From positions 1 to 20,155 of the IMG/VR virus record IMGVR_UViG_3300025909_000124: a DNA stretch of 20,155 nucleotides; one strand, 5' to 3'. The notes below the pieces were generated by a model that did no database searches, was not told the DNA's origin, and saw only the letters and a list, made by a program, of their open reading frames with translations. Positions 6,197 through 11,723 of the stretch are shown in pieces. The first letter of the stretch is position 1; each line of letters starts with the position of its first letter. This stretch comes from a virus. The position numbers and the translations under genes are program-made.

Positions 6197-6199
6197 ATG

Positions 6200-6229
6200 A
6201 AAAGAGGCCGGGGTATACTTACCCCAGCC
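6200..6229 (-). terminator. minus-strand terminator, back to back with the plus-strand one
   Basis: On the minus strand GGCTGGGGTA (6229-6220) pairs with TACCCCGGCC (6215-6206), with one G-U pair and an AGTA loop, then TCTTTTC. It ends the minus-strand unit 6914-6336 and, with 6171-6196, forms a two-way barrier. The TATACT inside its plus strand is part of the hairpin. Confidence 0.8.
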
Positions 6230-6335
6230 TCCCTTTCATCTTCTGCTACCGGGTTCCGCCACTTAGTTTCTAGAGTTCGTGGCACCGAGGCCCGGAGCTA
6301 AGGCGGCAAGTCGGCCAGGGACCGACCCCGCCAGA

Positions 6336-6914
6336 TCACCAATATCTGCTCGAAGAGTAGTAGAACTCTCCTTCGGTTCTCCCGGCTTGCTCGCATTTCA
6401 GACGGGCAATCAGGTTACGGGTGTCCTCCACGGCTTTGAGGTACTCTTCATCGTACTCGCCGGTACCGCCATACTTCTCACTGGCCGGCAGCTCACGGTG
6501 CGCCACGTTCACATTCTTGATCGCCTTCCGAGGATTGCCGACGGCATTTTTCGCTTCGGATGACCACCAATCATAGTTCTCGCGACTGAACGTCTCTACC
6601 GGCACCAATTGCGAAGCAAACAGCACCTTCTCACAAGCGGCAAGCAATGAGCTCAAGTCTCTCATCGTCACGCGGACAGGACCGTTTCCCGCCTCGCTGA
6701 TGCCCTTCACATTGCGAACGAACCAAGCATGAATGTGACCAGCATTGGTCAGCTTCAATACCTCTTCTTCGACGCTTACATTGATAATCCGGTCAGGATC
6801 GAATCCCTCGACCGGCTTGCCGTCCTTAGTCACCGAGACCAACGGACGCCCTTCTGAACGCTGAGAATTCCAGTTGATCGGAGCTCTCCTAGTAACAGTC
6901 ATTGCATATCCCAT
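6336..6914 (-). CDS. phage hypothetical protein of a widespread family
   Basis: 192 aa from the minus-strand ATG 6914. ATG 6902 (MTVTRRAPINW) is an equally good start; neither has a strong SD. The mid part, AGHIHAWFVRNV, then VRVTMRDLSSLLAACEKVL, and the C-terminal GGTGEYDEEYLKAVEDT match the pattern I know from a common but unnamed phage family: 'HKWFV.NVQ..D.CG.Y.VS...L..L...C..VL' and 'FFFG.TEYDE.Y...I..T'. The usual CGEY segment is altered to NGPVRVTM and the 'LLPT.SG' part differs. Members are small soluble proteins in phage early regions with no known function. An inverted repeat, CCGGTG-GGTTG-CACCGG (6951-6967), just upstream may be an operator. Confidence 0.75.
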   Translation of the reverse strand: MGYAMTVTRRAPINWNSQRSEGRPLVSVTKDGKPVEGFDPDRIINVSVEEEVLKLTNAGHIHAWFVRNVKGISEAGNGPVRVTMRDLSSLLAACEKVLFASQLVPVETFSRENYDWWSSEAKNAVGNPRKAIKNVNVAHRELPASEKYGGTGEYDEEYLKAVEDTRNLIARLKCEQAGRTEGEFYYSSSRYW

Positions 6915-6950
6915 AGGGATGGTACTTAGTGTTAACAGCCTCTCAGCTGA

Positions 6951-6967
6951 CCGGTGGGTTGCACCGG
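6951..6967. repeat. inverted repeat CCGGTG-5-CACCGG, possible operator
   Basis: A perfect 6-bp dyad with a 5-bp spacer in the intergenic space between a minus-strand gene (start 6914) and plus-strand transcription (TACAAT at 6990). Its site between divergent units suits a repressor site; this is inferred. Confidence 0.4.
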
Positions 6968-6989
6968 CAGCGTTCTTATACGCTTCCTC

Positions 6990-7098
6990 TACAATTGAGA
7001 CAATGCGCTTTATTTGCGCTATTCATACCTGTTCTTATTTCTACATGGCTTCTCATGCCGAACGCCTATGCACACCTCCAGCGATGGAGGTGTTTTTT
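6990..7098 (+). ncRNA. candidate short plus-strand RNA ahead of the HNH gene
   Basis: A -10-like TACAAT (6990-6995) would start RNA near 7002, and a strong terminator ends it at 7098, giving about 96 nt. The ATG at 7003 opens a frame that runs past the terminator and is not plausible coding. Small hairpins (TGCGC-TTTATT-TGCGC-like, and GGC-TTCTCAT-GCC) lie inside. It may be a small RNA, or a leader or decoy left over from insertion of the endonuclease gene. Confidence 0.3.
7072..7098 (+). terminator. strong terminator upstream of the HNH gene
   Basis: ACACCTCCA-GCGA-TGGAGGTGT (7072-7093), a 9-bp stem with a GCGA (GNRA) loop, then a run of six T (7093-7098). It isolates the endonuclease gene from upstream transcription. 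Confidence 0.9.
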
Positions 7099-7100
7099 CA

Positions 7101-7109
7101 TGCGATAAT
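7101..7109 (+). promoter_or_regulatory. extended -10 TGC-GATAAT of the HNH gene
   Basis: TGCGATAAT, an extended -10, ends six bases before ATG 7116, so the transcript should start at the ATG and be leaderless. It lies immediately after the terminator at 7072-7098. Confidence 0.6.
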
Positions 7110-7115
7110 AGACGT

Positions 7116-7607
7116 ATGTGTCTCTGCTACTGCGACATTGCTGACTGCGGCGACTACCTTGAGCTCATTGTCCGGAACAAGAAGAGCGAGGAGGTCGCCC
7201 GATCCAAGTTCGACCATGAATATCGGGACGCTGTTGCCGCCCTCAAATGGAGCCTTTCAAGCGGTGGCTATCCCCGCAACATCAAGACTCGCAGCAACCT
7301 CCACCAAGTCGTCATGGGCCGGCGGGCCGGATACGAGGTTGACCATATCAACGGTGACAGGTTGGACAATAGGCGCATCAACTTACGCTGGGCGACCCAT
7401 GCGGAAAACGGCCGCAACCTCAAGCTATCCAAACGGAACAAGAGCGGCTGCCGAGGTGTCTGGTGGGACCAAACGAACAAGGCCTGGATGGTGAAGATCA
7501 CCCTCAACTATAAGCAGATGCACCTTGGGCGTTTCAACGACTACGACGAGGCGGTTAGGGTCAGGAAGGAGGCAGAAATCCACCACTACGGCGAGTTCAC
7601 CCGCTAG
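7116..7607 (+). CDS. HNH endonuclease with AP2 DNA-binding domain
   Basis: A 163-aa protein, a free-standing homing-type nuclease. The HNH fold is visible as VMGRRAGYEVDHINGDRLDN then RRINLRWATHAENGRN, with Asp76-His77 and the Asn residues of the HNH pattern (about 68-101). It is followed by an AP2 domain (about 110-155: SGCRGVWWDQTNKAWMVKI, then HLGRFNDYDEAVRVRKEAE), the usual partner in phage HNH-AP2 homing endonucleases. ATG 7116 is chosen over the upstream TTG 7014 because an extended -10 sits six bases before it and a terminator would cut a longer leader. Such genes nick or cut DNA to spread between phages. Its own promoter and the bordering terminator fit an independent selfish insertion. 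No intron or intein is visible around it. Confidence 0.9.
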   Translation: MCLCYCDIADCGDYLELIVRNKKSEEVARSKFDHEYRDAVAALKWSLSSGGYPRNIKTRSNLHQVVMGRRAGYEVDHINGDRLDNRRINLRWATHAENGRNLKLSKRNKSGCRGVWWDQTNKAWMVKITLNYKQMHLGRFNDYDEAVRVRKEAEIHHYGEFTR

Positions 7608-7611
7608 GGGG

Positions 7612-7647
7612 TGGTACGATTAAGCACAGCCCTGTTCTTTGAAAGGA
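7612..7647 (+). promoter_or_regulatory. extended -10 and strong Shine-Dalgarno of the DUF932-like gene
   Basis: TGG-TACGAT (7612-7620) is a plausible extended -10. AAAGGAGG (7640-7647) lies seven bases before ATG 7655 and is a near-ideal ribosome-binding site. Confidence 0.55.
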
Positions 7648-7654
7648 GGCTGCA

Positions 7655-8422
7655 ATGCTTAATCTTCACAGCGGCGGCGAGCTCATCACGCTCGACGCTC
7701 TCTCACACGTTCCAGTACCGGAAGCCACTCCTACGCATTGCCCGCTTCCGCACATCGAGCTGGTCAACATGGTCAAGTACGCGCTCGGCTATTACGGGCA
7801 CGAGGTCGTGGACGAGCAGCACGCAATCGACAAGGACGGGCTCCGCTACTTCGGGCTCCTGTCCCTGCGCAGCGACTACGGGGACTACACTGACACTGTC
7901 GGTTTGCGGAATTCCGCAGACAAAAAATTCCCCATCGGCATATCCATCGGCGCCAAGGTCTTCGTGTGCTCGAACCTCAGCTTCTGCGGCGACTACGTCA
8001 TCCGCAGGAAACATACCCCTGGCGCGAAGAAGGACTTGCCGGGTCTCGTGGCCGGCGTAATCGAGCCGCTGCGCGAGAGCCGTATCGAGCAGGCGCAGAC
8101 GTTTCAGATGTACCGCTCGACGGCGCTGCGTCCCCGGCACGTCGACCACGCCATCATGCAGCTGTTCCGGGAAGGCGTCATAGGCGTCCAGCGGATCGCC
8201 GAGGTGCTGGCGGCATACGAGCAGCCTCCCCATGATTGGGGAGCTGAGACGGCCTTCCGGCTCTTCAACGCGGTGACGTTCACCATGAACGGCCGCGTGA
8301 TGGAATCGCCGGGCACGACCGCCAAGCTCCACACCCTCATGGACGCTGTCTGCGAGGAAGCGTTCTGGGACAAGGCCCAGGTGCCACACCAGGAGCAGCA
8401 GCTACTGCCGTATTACGGTTGA
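7655..8422 (+). CDS. DUF932-like protein
   Basis: A 255-aa soluble protein. The core TVGLRNSADKKFPIGISIG, then AKVFVCSNLSFCGDYVIRRK and a following HTPG closely follows the DUF932 pattern (RNSHDKS...G..VFVC.NL.FSG....RKHT). This family is common on phages and plasmids and has no settled biochemical role. A helical C-terminal half follows, with FRLFNAVTFTMNGRVMESPG near the end where DUF932 proteins usually carry an 'N..T...K' segment. It has a strong SD and its own extended -10, and ends at a UUCG terminator. It may act in replication, DNA binding or anti-defence; I cannot say which. Confidence 0.75.
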   Translation: MLNLHSGGELITLDALSHVPVPEATPTHCPLPHIELVNMVKYALGYYGHEVVDEQHAIDKDGLRYFGLLSLRSDYGDYTDTVGLRNSADKKFPIGISIGAKVFVCSNLSFCGDYVIRRKHTPGAKKDLPGLVAGVIEPLRESRIEQAQTFQMYRSTALRPRHVDHAIMQLFREGVIGVQRIAEVLAAYEQPPHDWGAETAFRLFNAVTFTMNGRVMESPGTTAKLHTLMDAVCEEAFWDKAQVPHQEQQLLPYYG

Positions 8423-8426
8423 CTCA

Positions 8427-8450
8427 GGCTCCCCTTCGGGGGAGCCTTTT
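8427..8450 (+). terminator. strong terminator with UUCG loop
   Basis: GGCTCCCC-TTCG-GGGGAGCC (8427-8446) followed by TTTTCCTT. It closes the DUF932-like gene. The next gene starts only 26 bases after the T-tract. Confidence 0.9.
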
Positions 8451-8475
8451 CCTTGCTCAAGACAGGGGGGATGAC

Positions 8476-8739
8476 ATGGACGACGTGGCGAAACTCAAAG
8501 CGGAGGTGCGTGGATTGAGCATGAAGCTCTCCTGCCTCATGGACGAGATGGAAGTCTTGCGCCCCGGTTCCTCGCAACGGGTGTTCGACAACTCCATCAA
8601 ATTCCTAGAAGAAAGCCTGGAAAAGCGCCTTGAGCCGGACTGGAAAGACGCGGTGGACTTATTGCGCATTACTGACGACATCAGAAACGGACGCATCACC
8701 GACGAGGAAGCGATCGATTGGTTTGCTAGCCGGGCCTAA
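8476..8739 (+). CDS. small coiled-coil hypothetical protein, 87 aa
   Basis: ATG 8476 follows a purine-rich GGGGGG tract (8465-8470), a weak SD. The longer frame from 8419 would begin inside the terminator at 8427-8450, so it is rejected. The product (MDDVAKLKAEVRGLSMKLSC and onward) begins with a heptad-like helix of about 30 residues and has two more charged helices ending in DEEAIDWFASRA. There is no membrane segment and no enzyme motif. It is probably a small helical protein, perhaps an oligomeric partner or adaptor. Family unknown. Confidence 0.65.
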   Translation: MDDVAKLKAEVRGLSMKLSCLMDEMEVLRPGSSQRVFDNSIKFLEESLEKRLEPDWKDAVDLLRITDDIRNGRITDEEAIDWFASRA

Positions 8740-8763
8740 TCGAGAATTCTGAGTGCCGGGAAC

Positions 8764-8813
8764 GGCCGAAGCCCCGCGCGCATAACGCAGGGCTCCAGGT
8801 TCGGCTTTCATTT
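8764..8813 (+). terminator. probable terminator after the coiled-coil gene
   Basis: GCCGAA (8765-8770) pairs with TTCGGC (8800-8805), with an inner GCCC/GGGC stem and a bulge, followed by TTTCATTT. A moderately strong terminator. Confidence 0.6.
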
Positions 8814-8831
8814 CCGTGAAGCTAGAAGCGG

Positions 8832-8949
8832 GTCTCTCCGCGAGACGATTTCAATGAGCAGTATGGAAAGCCACCGCTTTCACCAGGGGACTATACCCAG
8901 GGGCAGCTGAAGAGGTTGTGAAGCCTGATACACTCAAAGGAGTCGAATG
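8832..8949 (+). promoter_or_regulatory. complex leader upstream of the Acb2-like gene
   Basis: Contains GTCTC-5-GAGAC (8832-8846), a hairpin GAAAGC-CACC-GCTTTC (8866-8881) and two copies of CCAGGGG (8883-8889 and 8897-8903) flanking TATACC (8892-8897). Then come a TGATACACT box (8926-8934) and AAAGGAG just before an ATG at 8947 that opens a nine-codon ORF. This looks like an operator/promoter with a leader. Confidence 0.35.
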
Positions 8950-8976
8950 CAGCGCGCAGGCGGCATAAGACAATAA
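8947..8976 (+). CDS. nine-codon leader ORF (possible)
   Basis: ATG 8947 encodes MQRAGGIRQ and stops at TAA 8974-8976, five bases before ATG 8982. An AAAGGAG ribosome site (8936-8942) precedes it, while the next gene has none, so translation could be coupled through this leader. It is too short to judge on coding grounds. Confidence 0.25.
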   Translation: MQRAGGIRQ

Positions 8977-8981
8977 TTCTT

Positions 8982-9284
8982 ATGGACGAAAGCATCAGTG
9001 CGAACACAGGCGCGTTTCAGGCTCCGTCGATAGACCAAGAGCGCGAACGCTTACTAACCCCCATCAAAGACTTCCGTAAGGCAGTCGACGCGTTAATTCA
9101 CAAGTTCCCGTTGAAGGCCAGCGACCAGACCGGATCGCTCAAATCTCACATCTACAACCCCGAGTACCAAGCAGCTTACGAGCAGGCTCGCACTCACCTC
9201 ATTGAGGCGAAGATGTGGGGAGGCAAGCTGCTAGAGGCATTGGGTAACCCATTCCCGCCAGAGCTCGCTGACAAGGCAGAATAG
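8982..9284 (+). CDS. Acb2-like small protein (candidate anti-CBASS)
   Basis: A 100-aa helical protein. The second half (HIYNPEYQAAYEQARTHLIE, then AKMWGGKLLEALGNPF) fits the helical-hairpin domain of Acb2-type proteins: two helices, with a '..L.EAKMW..K.L' second helix. Acb2 (anti-CBASS) proteins are small phage oligomers that bind and hide cyclic nucleotide signals used by host CBASS defence; related domains also serve against Thoeris. The first helix here, IKDFRKAVDALIHKFP, suits the partner helix. The N-terminal 20 residues are disordered-looking. The similarity is recalled from pattern, not a search, so this is a tentative call. No SD precedes ATG 8982; a weak -10-like sequence lies close and a leader ORF ends five bases before. 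It may be accessory and transferred. Confidence 0.5.
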   Translation: MDESISANTGAFQAPSIDQERERLLTPIKDFRKAVDALIHKFPLKASDQTGSLKSHIYNPEYQAAYEQARTHLIEAKMWGGKLLEALGNPFPPELADKAE

Positions 9285-9327
9285 GACGATAATTACTAAA
9301 CTGCCGCCTGCGCATTGCATTTGTATG

Positions 9328-9359
9328 AAAAATATCGCCCCTCAGTGTGAGAGGGGCGA
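9328..9359 (-). terminator. minus-strand terminator of the zinc-ribbon operon
   Basis: On the minus strand TCGCCCCT (9359-9352) pairs with AGGGGCGA (9342-9335) around a 9-nt loop, followed by TATTTTTC. It ends the two-gene minus-strand unit 9750-9391. Confidence 0.8.
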
Positions 9360-9390
9360 GCTAGTCTATTCCTAGCAGCCAAGATGCTGG

Positions 9391-9582
9391 TCACCTGCCT
9401 TTCTGTAGATGCCACGTGAGCTGAAGGCCGGGGGCCGTATGCGGCACGAAGATGTGCAGCCTAGTTCCGCAGGCGGGGCATTCTTTCCTGCTTTCCGTCA
9501 CGAGGAAAGACGTGGCGCCGGTCGTCTCGATACGGACGAGCTCGGTTGAGAAGGTGCGGTGGCCGCAGTTGGGACAGTCCAT
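9391..9582 (-). CDS. small zinc-ribbon protein, 63 aa
   Basis: Starts at the minus-strand ATG 9582 behind a good SD (GGGAGG, six bases upstream). It has two Cys pairs, MDCPNCGHRTFSTE near the start and CPACGTRLHIF in the middle, separated by a beta-rich stretch. This is the layout of a four-cysteine zinc ribbon of the sort used in small transcription or nucleic-acid-binding proteins. It is second in a minus-strand operon with the 50-aa cysteine-rich gene at 9750, 15 bases apart. A terminator lies downstream. The role is unknown; a regulator of early genes is possible. Confidence 0.75.
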   Translation of the reverse strand: MDCPNCGHRTFSTELVRIETTGATSFLVTESRKECPACGTRLHIFVPHTAPGLQLTWHLQKGR

Positions 9583-9597
9583 AGCGTCCTCCCATGG

Positions 9598-9750
9598 CTA
9601 GACCACGTCGATGCGGGTGGAGGGCACGCACGAACGCTCGGGCCGGGCTTGGTACGTGGGAATGGTCGGGTGGTCGCAGCAGAGCTCATCGGAGCTGATG
9701 CGGCTACAGCGCGCGCAGACGCGCATTTGAGGCGGCGGGGCGTAGAGCAT
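9598..9750 (-). CDS. small cysteine-rich (zinc-binding?) protein, 50 aa
   Basis: Minus-strand ATG 9750 follows AAAGGAG nine bases upstream and a TAGAAT -10-like box (9780-9775). The product starts MLYAPPPQMRVCARCSRISS, and Cys residues at 12 and 15, then a CCDH group at about 24-27, could bind a zinc ion. It ends at TAG (9600-9598), 15 bases before the zinc-ribbon gene. The sequence is too short to place in a family. The SD, promoter and operon context support it as real. Confidence 0.6.
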   Translation of the reverse strand: MLYAPPPQMRVCARCSRISSDELCCDHPTIPTYQARPERSCVPSTRIDVV

Positions 9751-9774
9751 GGGGAAGAACTCCTTTCTGCTCTC

Positions 9775-9780
9775 ATTCTA
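9775..9780 (-). promoter_or_regulatory. minus-strand -10 box TAGAAT
   Basis: TAGAAT read on the minus strand, 24 bases upstream of ATG 9750, with the SD between. It would drive the two zinc-ribbon genes, divergent from the plus-strand morphogenesis promoter at 9851-9859. Confidence 0.4.
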
Positions 9781-9786
9781 CTTCCG

Positions 9787-9867
9787 CTAATCAGCCGCCT
9801 TCACGTAATGCACAGGCACTCCTTGCCAGCCTGGCTGAATTACCAGGGCGTGGTATAACTCAAGCAT
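9787..9867 (-). CDS. possible 26-aa minus-strand peptide
   Basis: ATG at 9867-9865 opens a 26-codon frame (MLELYHALVIQPGWQGVPV and onward) ending at TAG 9789-9787. The peptide looks protein-like (PGWQGVPVHYVK), and its start codon abuts the plus-strand ATG at 9868 inside CATATG. No SD; a TATAGT box lies three bases upstream, too close for a normal start. Weakly supported. Confidence 0.25.
   Translation of the reverse strand: MLELYHALVIQPGWQGVPVHYVKAAD
9851..9859 (+). promoter_or_regulatory. extended -10 TGG-TATAAC at the head of the morphogenesis cassette
   Basis: TGGTATAAC (9851-9859) is a strong extended -10. It ends eight bases before ATG 9868, so RNA should begin about at the start codon. 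It is the first of six -10 boxes placed just upstream of genes in the structural region. Confidence 0.65.
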
Positions 9868-9990
9868 ATGACTATAGACGAATATAAGGCCGTCAGGGAC
9901 CAAGCGAGCAGGGACGCGGGCAAGGTGCTCTTCTATCTCTTCATCGTTCTCCCGGTCGTGCTGGTGCTGTTCTTCTACATAATCCTCTAA
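9868..9990 (+). CDS. 40-aa single-span membrane protein
   Basis: MTIDEYKAVRDQASRDAG, then a strongly hydrophobic stretch (VLFYLFIVLPVVLVLFF and a short YIIL tail) gives one predicted transmembrane helix that runs almost to the C-terminus. It is led by an extended -10 at 9851-9859 and ends five bases before the next start. It begins the terminase operon. In phages such tiny membrane proteins at this spot are usually unassigned; a holin-like or superinfection role is possible but there is no direct evidence. It is shorter than a typical holin. Confidence 0.6.
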   Translation: MTIDEYKAVRDQASRDAGKVLFYLFIVLPVVLVLFFYIIL

Positions 9991-9995
9991 GGACC

Positions 9996-10388
9996 ATGGC
10001 TGCCGCCAAAAGCAGTGGGAAGAACACAGCCAAGCGCGGCAACACGGACAACCTCATCCCGTGGAAGCCGGGCCAGAGCGGCAATCCCAACGGGCGGAAG
10101 CTCGGCACCCGCAATCGCAAGAGCGTCATCATGGATGCCATCAAGCGGCTCGCCGAGGCGCAGAAGATGGACGCCGCGGAGCTTGAGGACGCCATCCAGG
10201 CGGTCGGAATCCAGAAGGCGATGAAGGGCAGCTTCTTCCACTGGGCCGAGATCAGCAACGGCCTGTACGGCAAGATCACTGATAAGATGGACCTGACCAG
10301 CGGAGGCAAGACCTTGGCTGACCTAATGACCATCGCCAATGGCAAAACAAAGCGAGGAGGAAGTACTACGAAGCCGGATTTGGAATGA
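9996..10388 (+). CDS. DUF5681-like protein, putative small terminase subunit
   Basis: A 130-aa basic protein. The N-terminal part has WKPGQSGNPNGRKLGTRNRK (about 23-42), the signature of DUF5681 proteins (KPGQSGNPNGRPKGSRN), which are usually found next to phage terminase large subunits. A helical middle (IMDAIKRLAEAQKMDAAEL) and a tail that overlaps the terminase gene follow. The position directly upstream of terL, with a 50-base overlap, suggests a DNA-recognition (small terminase-like) role in packaging, though this is inferred from position and charge. Start ATG 9996 lies just downstream of AAGGA, and translation may be coupled to the 40-aa gene upstream. Confidence 0.75.
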   Translation: MAAAKSSGKNTAKRGNTDNLIPWKPGQSGNPNGRKLGTRNRKSVIMDAIKRLAEAQKMDAAELEDAIQAVGIQKAMKGSFFHWAEISNGLYGKITDKMDLTSGGKTLADLMTIANGKTKRGGSTTKPDLE

Positions 10389-11706
10389 GCCGGAGTTCTT
10401 CTACCGCGAGGTGCTCGGGTACGAGCCGTGGCAGAAGCAGCTCGACATCAGCTACTCGGTCCGTGACCACCGCAACACCGCGATCCGCAGCAACAACGGC
10501 TCGGGCAAGACCTACCACATAGCGCGTGAGGCGCTCCGCTTCCTGTACGGCCAGGGGCCTGACGCGATCGTCATCAACACCGCGCCCACGTGGACGCAGG
10601 TGGAGAACCAGTTCTGGCGGTATCTGCGCGATGCCTACCAGAAGGCCAATTACCCGCTCGGCGGCAACCTCCTCAAGACCAAGCTCGACATCGACGAGAC
10701 CTGGTTCGCCATCGGCCTCGCCAATGACGAGAACAACATGGAGGCGTTCCAGGGTTGGCACGCGCGCAAGATACTCGTCATCTTCGACGAGGCCTCAGGC
10801 ATCTCCCCTCGCATCTTCGAGGCCGCGGCCGGCGCCATGGCCGGAGGCGAGCTGGTTCGCTTCGTGCTGCTCGGCAACCCCACGCAGAACAGCGGCCCGT
10901 TCTTCGACGCCTTCCGCGACCCGACCTTCAGCAAGATCCACATCAGCGCCTTCGACACGCCCAACGTGCAGGCAAAGAAGCAGCTCGTGCCCGGCCTCGT
11001 CACATGGGACTGGGTGGAGGAGATGCGCCGCAAGTACGGCGAGGACAGCGATATCTACCGCGTCCGCGTGCTCGGCCACTTCCCCCAGCACGCCAGCGAC
11101 ACCCTCATTTCCATAGACAGCATCGAGGCGGCGTTCAGCGCCGACCGCGAGCTCACCAACCAGGATGACTGCGTTGCCGGGCTCGATGTGGCCCGCTTCG
11201 GCGACGACGACAGCGCCTTGGTCCGCCGCACCGGCAACCGCGCGAAGGTGGAATGGGTAGTCAACGGCAACGACACCATGACGCTGGCTGGCAAGAGCGC
11301 GATCTACCTGCGCGCCAACAAGTCCGTCCGGCTCTTCATCGACATCACCGGGGGCCTCGGTACCGGCGTATTCGACCGCCTGCGGGAGCAGCCTGACATC
11401 TCAGGCCGCGTCTTCGGCGTGAACGTCGCCAGCAAGGCGCGCGACGAGGCAGAGCACATCAACATCCGCATCGAGAGCTGGGTGAACGTGCGGGACTGGC
11501 TACGGGACGCCATCCTCGAGAAGCACGAGGGCTTCTACGAGCTGGCCCAGCCCAAGTACAAGATCACCAGCGCCGGCAAGCTCCAGCTGGAGAGCAAGGA
11601 GGACATGAAGAAGCGGGGCGTGCCCTCGCCTAACGTCGGCGACGCTCTCGCCCTCACCCTTTCGCGGCCGACAGAAGGGGAGAACCTCGGCCTCGTGTGG
11701 ATTTAG
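10339..11706 (+). CDS. terL: terminase large subunit
   Basis: A 455-aa packaging motor and nuclease that cuts DNA into genome units and pumps it into the prohead through the portal. The N-terminal ATPase shows Walker A SNNGSGKT (51-58) and Walker B ILVIFDEAS (about 145-153, Asp150-Glu151), then a coupling-like LLGNPTQNSGPF (177-188). The C-terminal RNase H-like nuclease has its acidic residues in GLDVARFGDDDS (Asp283), LFIDITGG (Asp335) and NVGDALALT (Asp435). All ATPase and nuclease motifs are present, so it should be active. ATG 10339 lies inside the preceding gene (overlap 50 bases) and gives the right N-terminal length. Followed by the portal gene after 17 bases. Confidence 0.95.
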   Translation: MAKQSEEEVLRSRIWNEPEFFYREVLGYEPWQKQLDISYSVRDHRNTAIRSNNGSGKTYHIAREALRFLYGQGPDAIVINTAPTWTQVENQFWRYLRDAYQKANYPLGGNLLKTKLDIDETWFAIGLANDENNMEAFQGWHARKILVIFDEASGISPRIFEAAAGAMAGGELVRFVLLGNPTQNSGPFFDAFRDPTFSKIHISAFDTPNVQAKKQLVPGLVTWDWVEEMRRKYGEDSDIYRVRVLGHFPQHASDTLISIDSIEAAFSADRELTNQDDCVAGLDVARFGDDDSALVRRTGNRAKVEWVVNGNDTMTLAGKSAIYLRANKSVRLFIDITGGLGTGVFDRLREQPDISGRVFGVNVASKARDEAEHINIRIESWVNVRDWLRDAILEKHEGFYELAQPKYKITSAGKLQLESKEDMKKRGVPSPNVGDALALTLSRPTEGENLGLVWI

Positions 11707-11711
11707 CCCTG

Positions 11712-11717
11712 TATACT
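11712..11717 (+). promoter_or_regulatory. -10 box TATACT of the portal gene
   Basis: TATACT ends six bases before ATG 11724, so transcription should start at the ATG. It lies just after the terL stop. There is no SD in the short gap. Confidence 0.65.
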
Positions 11718-11723
11718 TGAGCC

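Noticed and set aside
6214-6219. Plus-strand TATACT as a promoter
   Set aside because: It lies inside the hairpin of a strong minus-strand terminator (6206-6229) and no gene follows on the plus strand, so it is best explained as part of that stem-loop.
7014-7115. Upstream TTG start of the HNH gene
   Set aside because: The extra 34 codons cross a strong terminator and -10 box and read as non-protein-like sequence; ATG 7116 fits the promoter and domain layout.
8419-8475. Longer N-terminus of the coiled-coil gene
   Set aside because: It would start on the last codon of the DUF932-like gene and run through a strong terminator hairpin; ATG 8476 after the GGGGGG tract is preferred.
638-9850. CRISPR array, tRNA or integrase
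   Set aside because: No regularly spaced direct repeats, no cloverleaf with a TTCRA-type T-arm and no tyrosine or serine recombinase motif were seen in this stretch.
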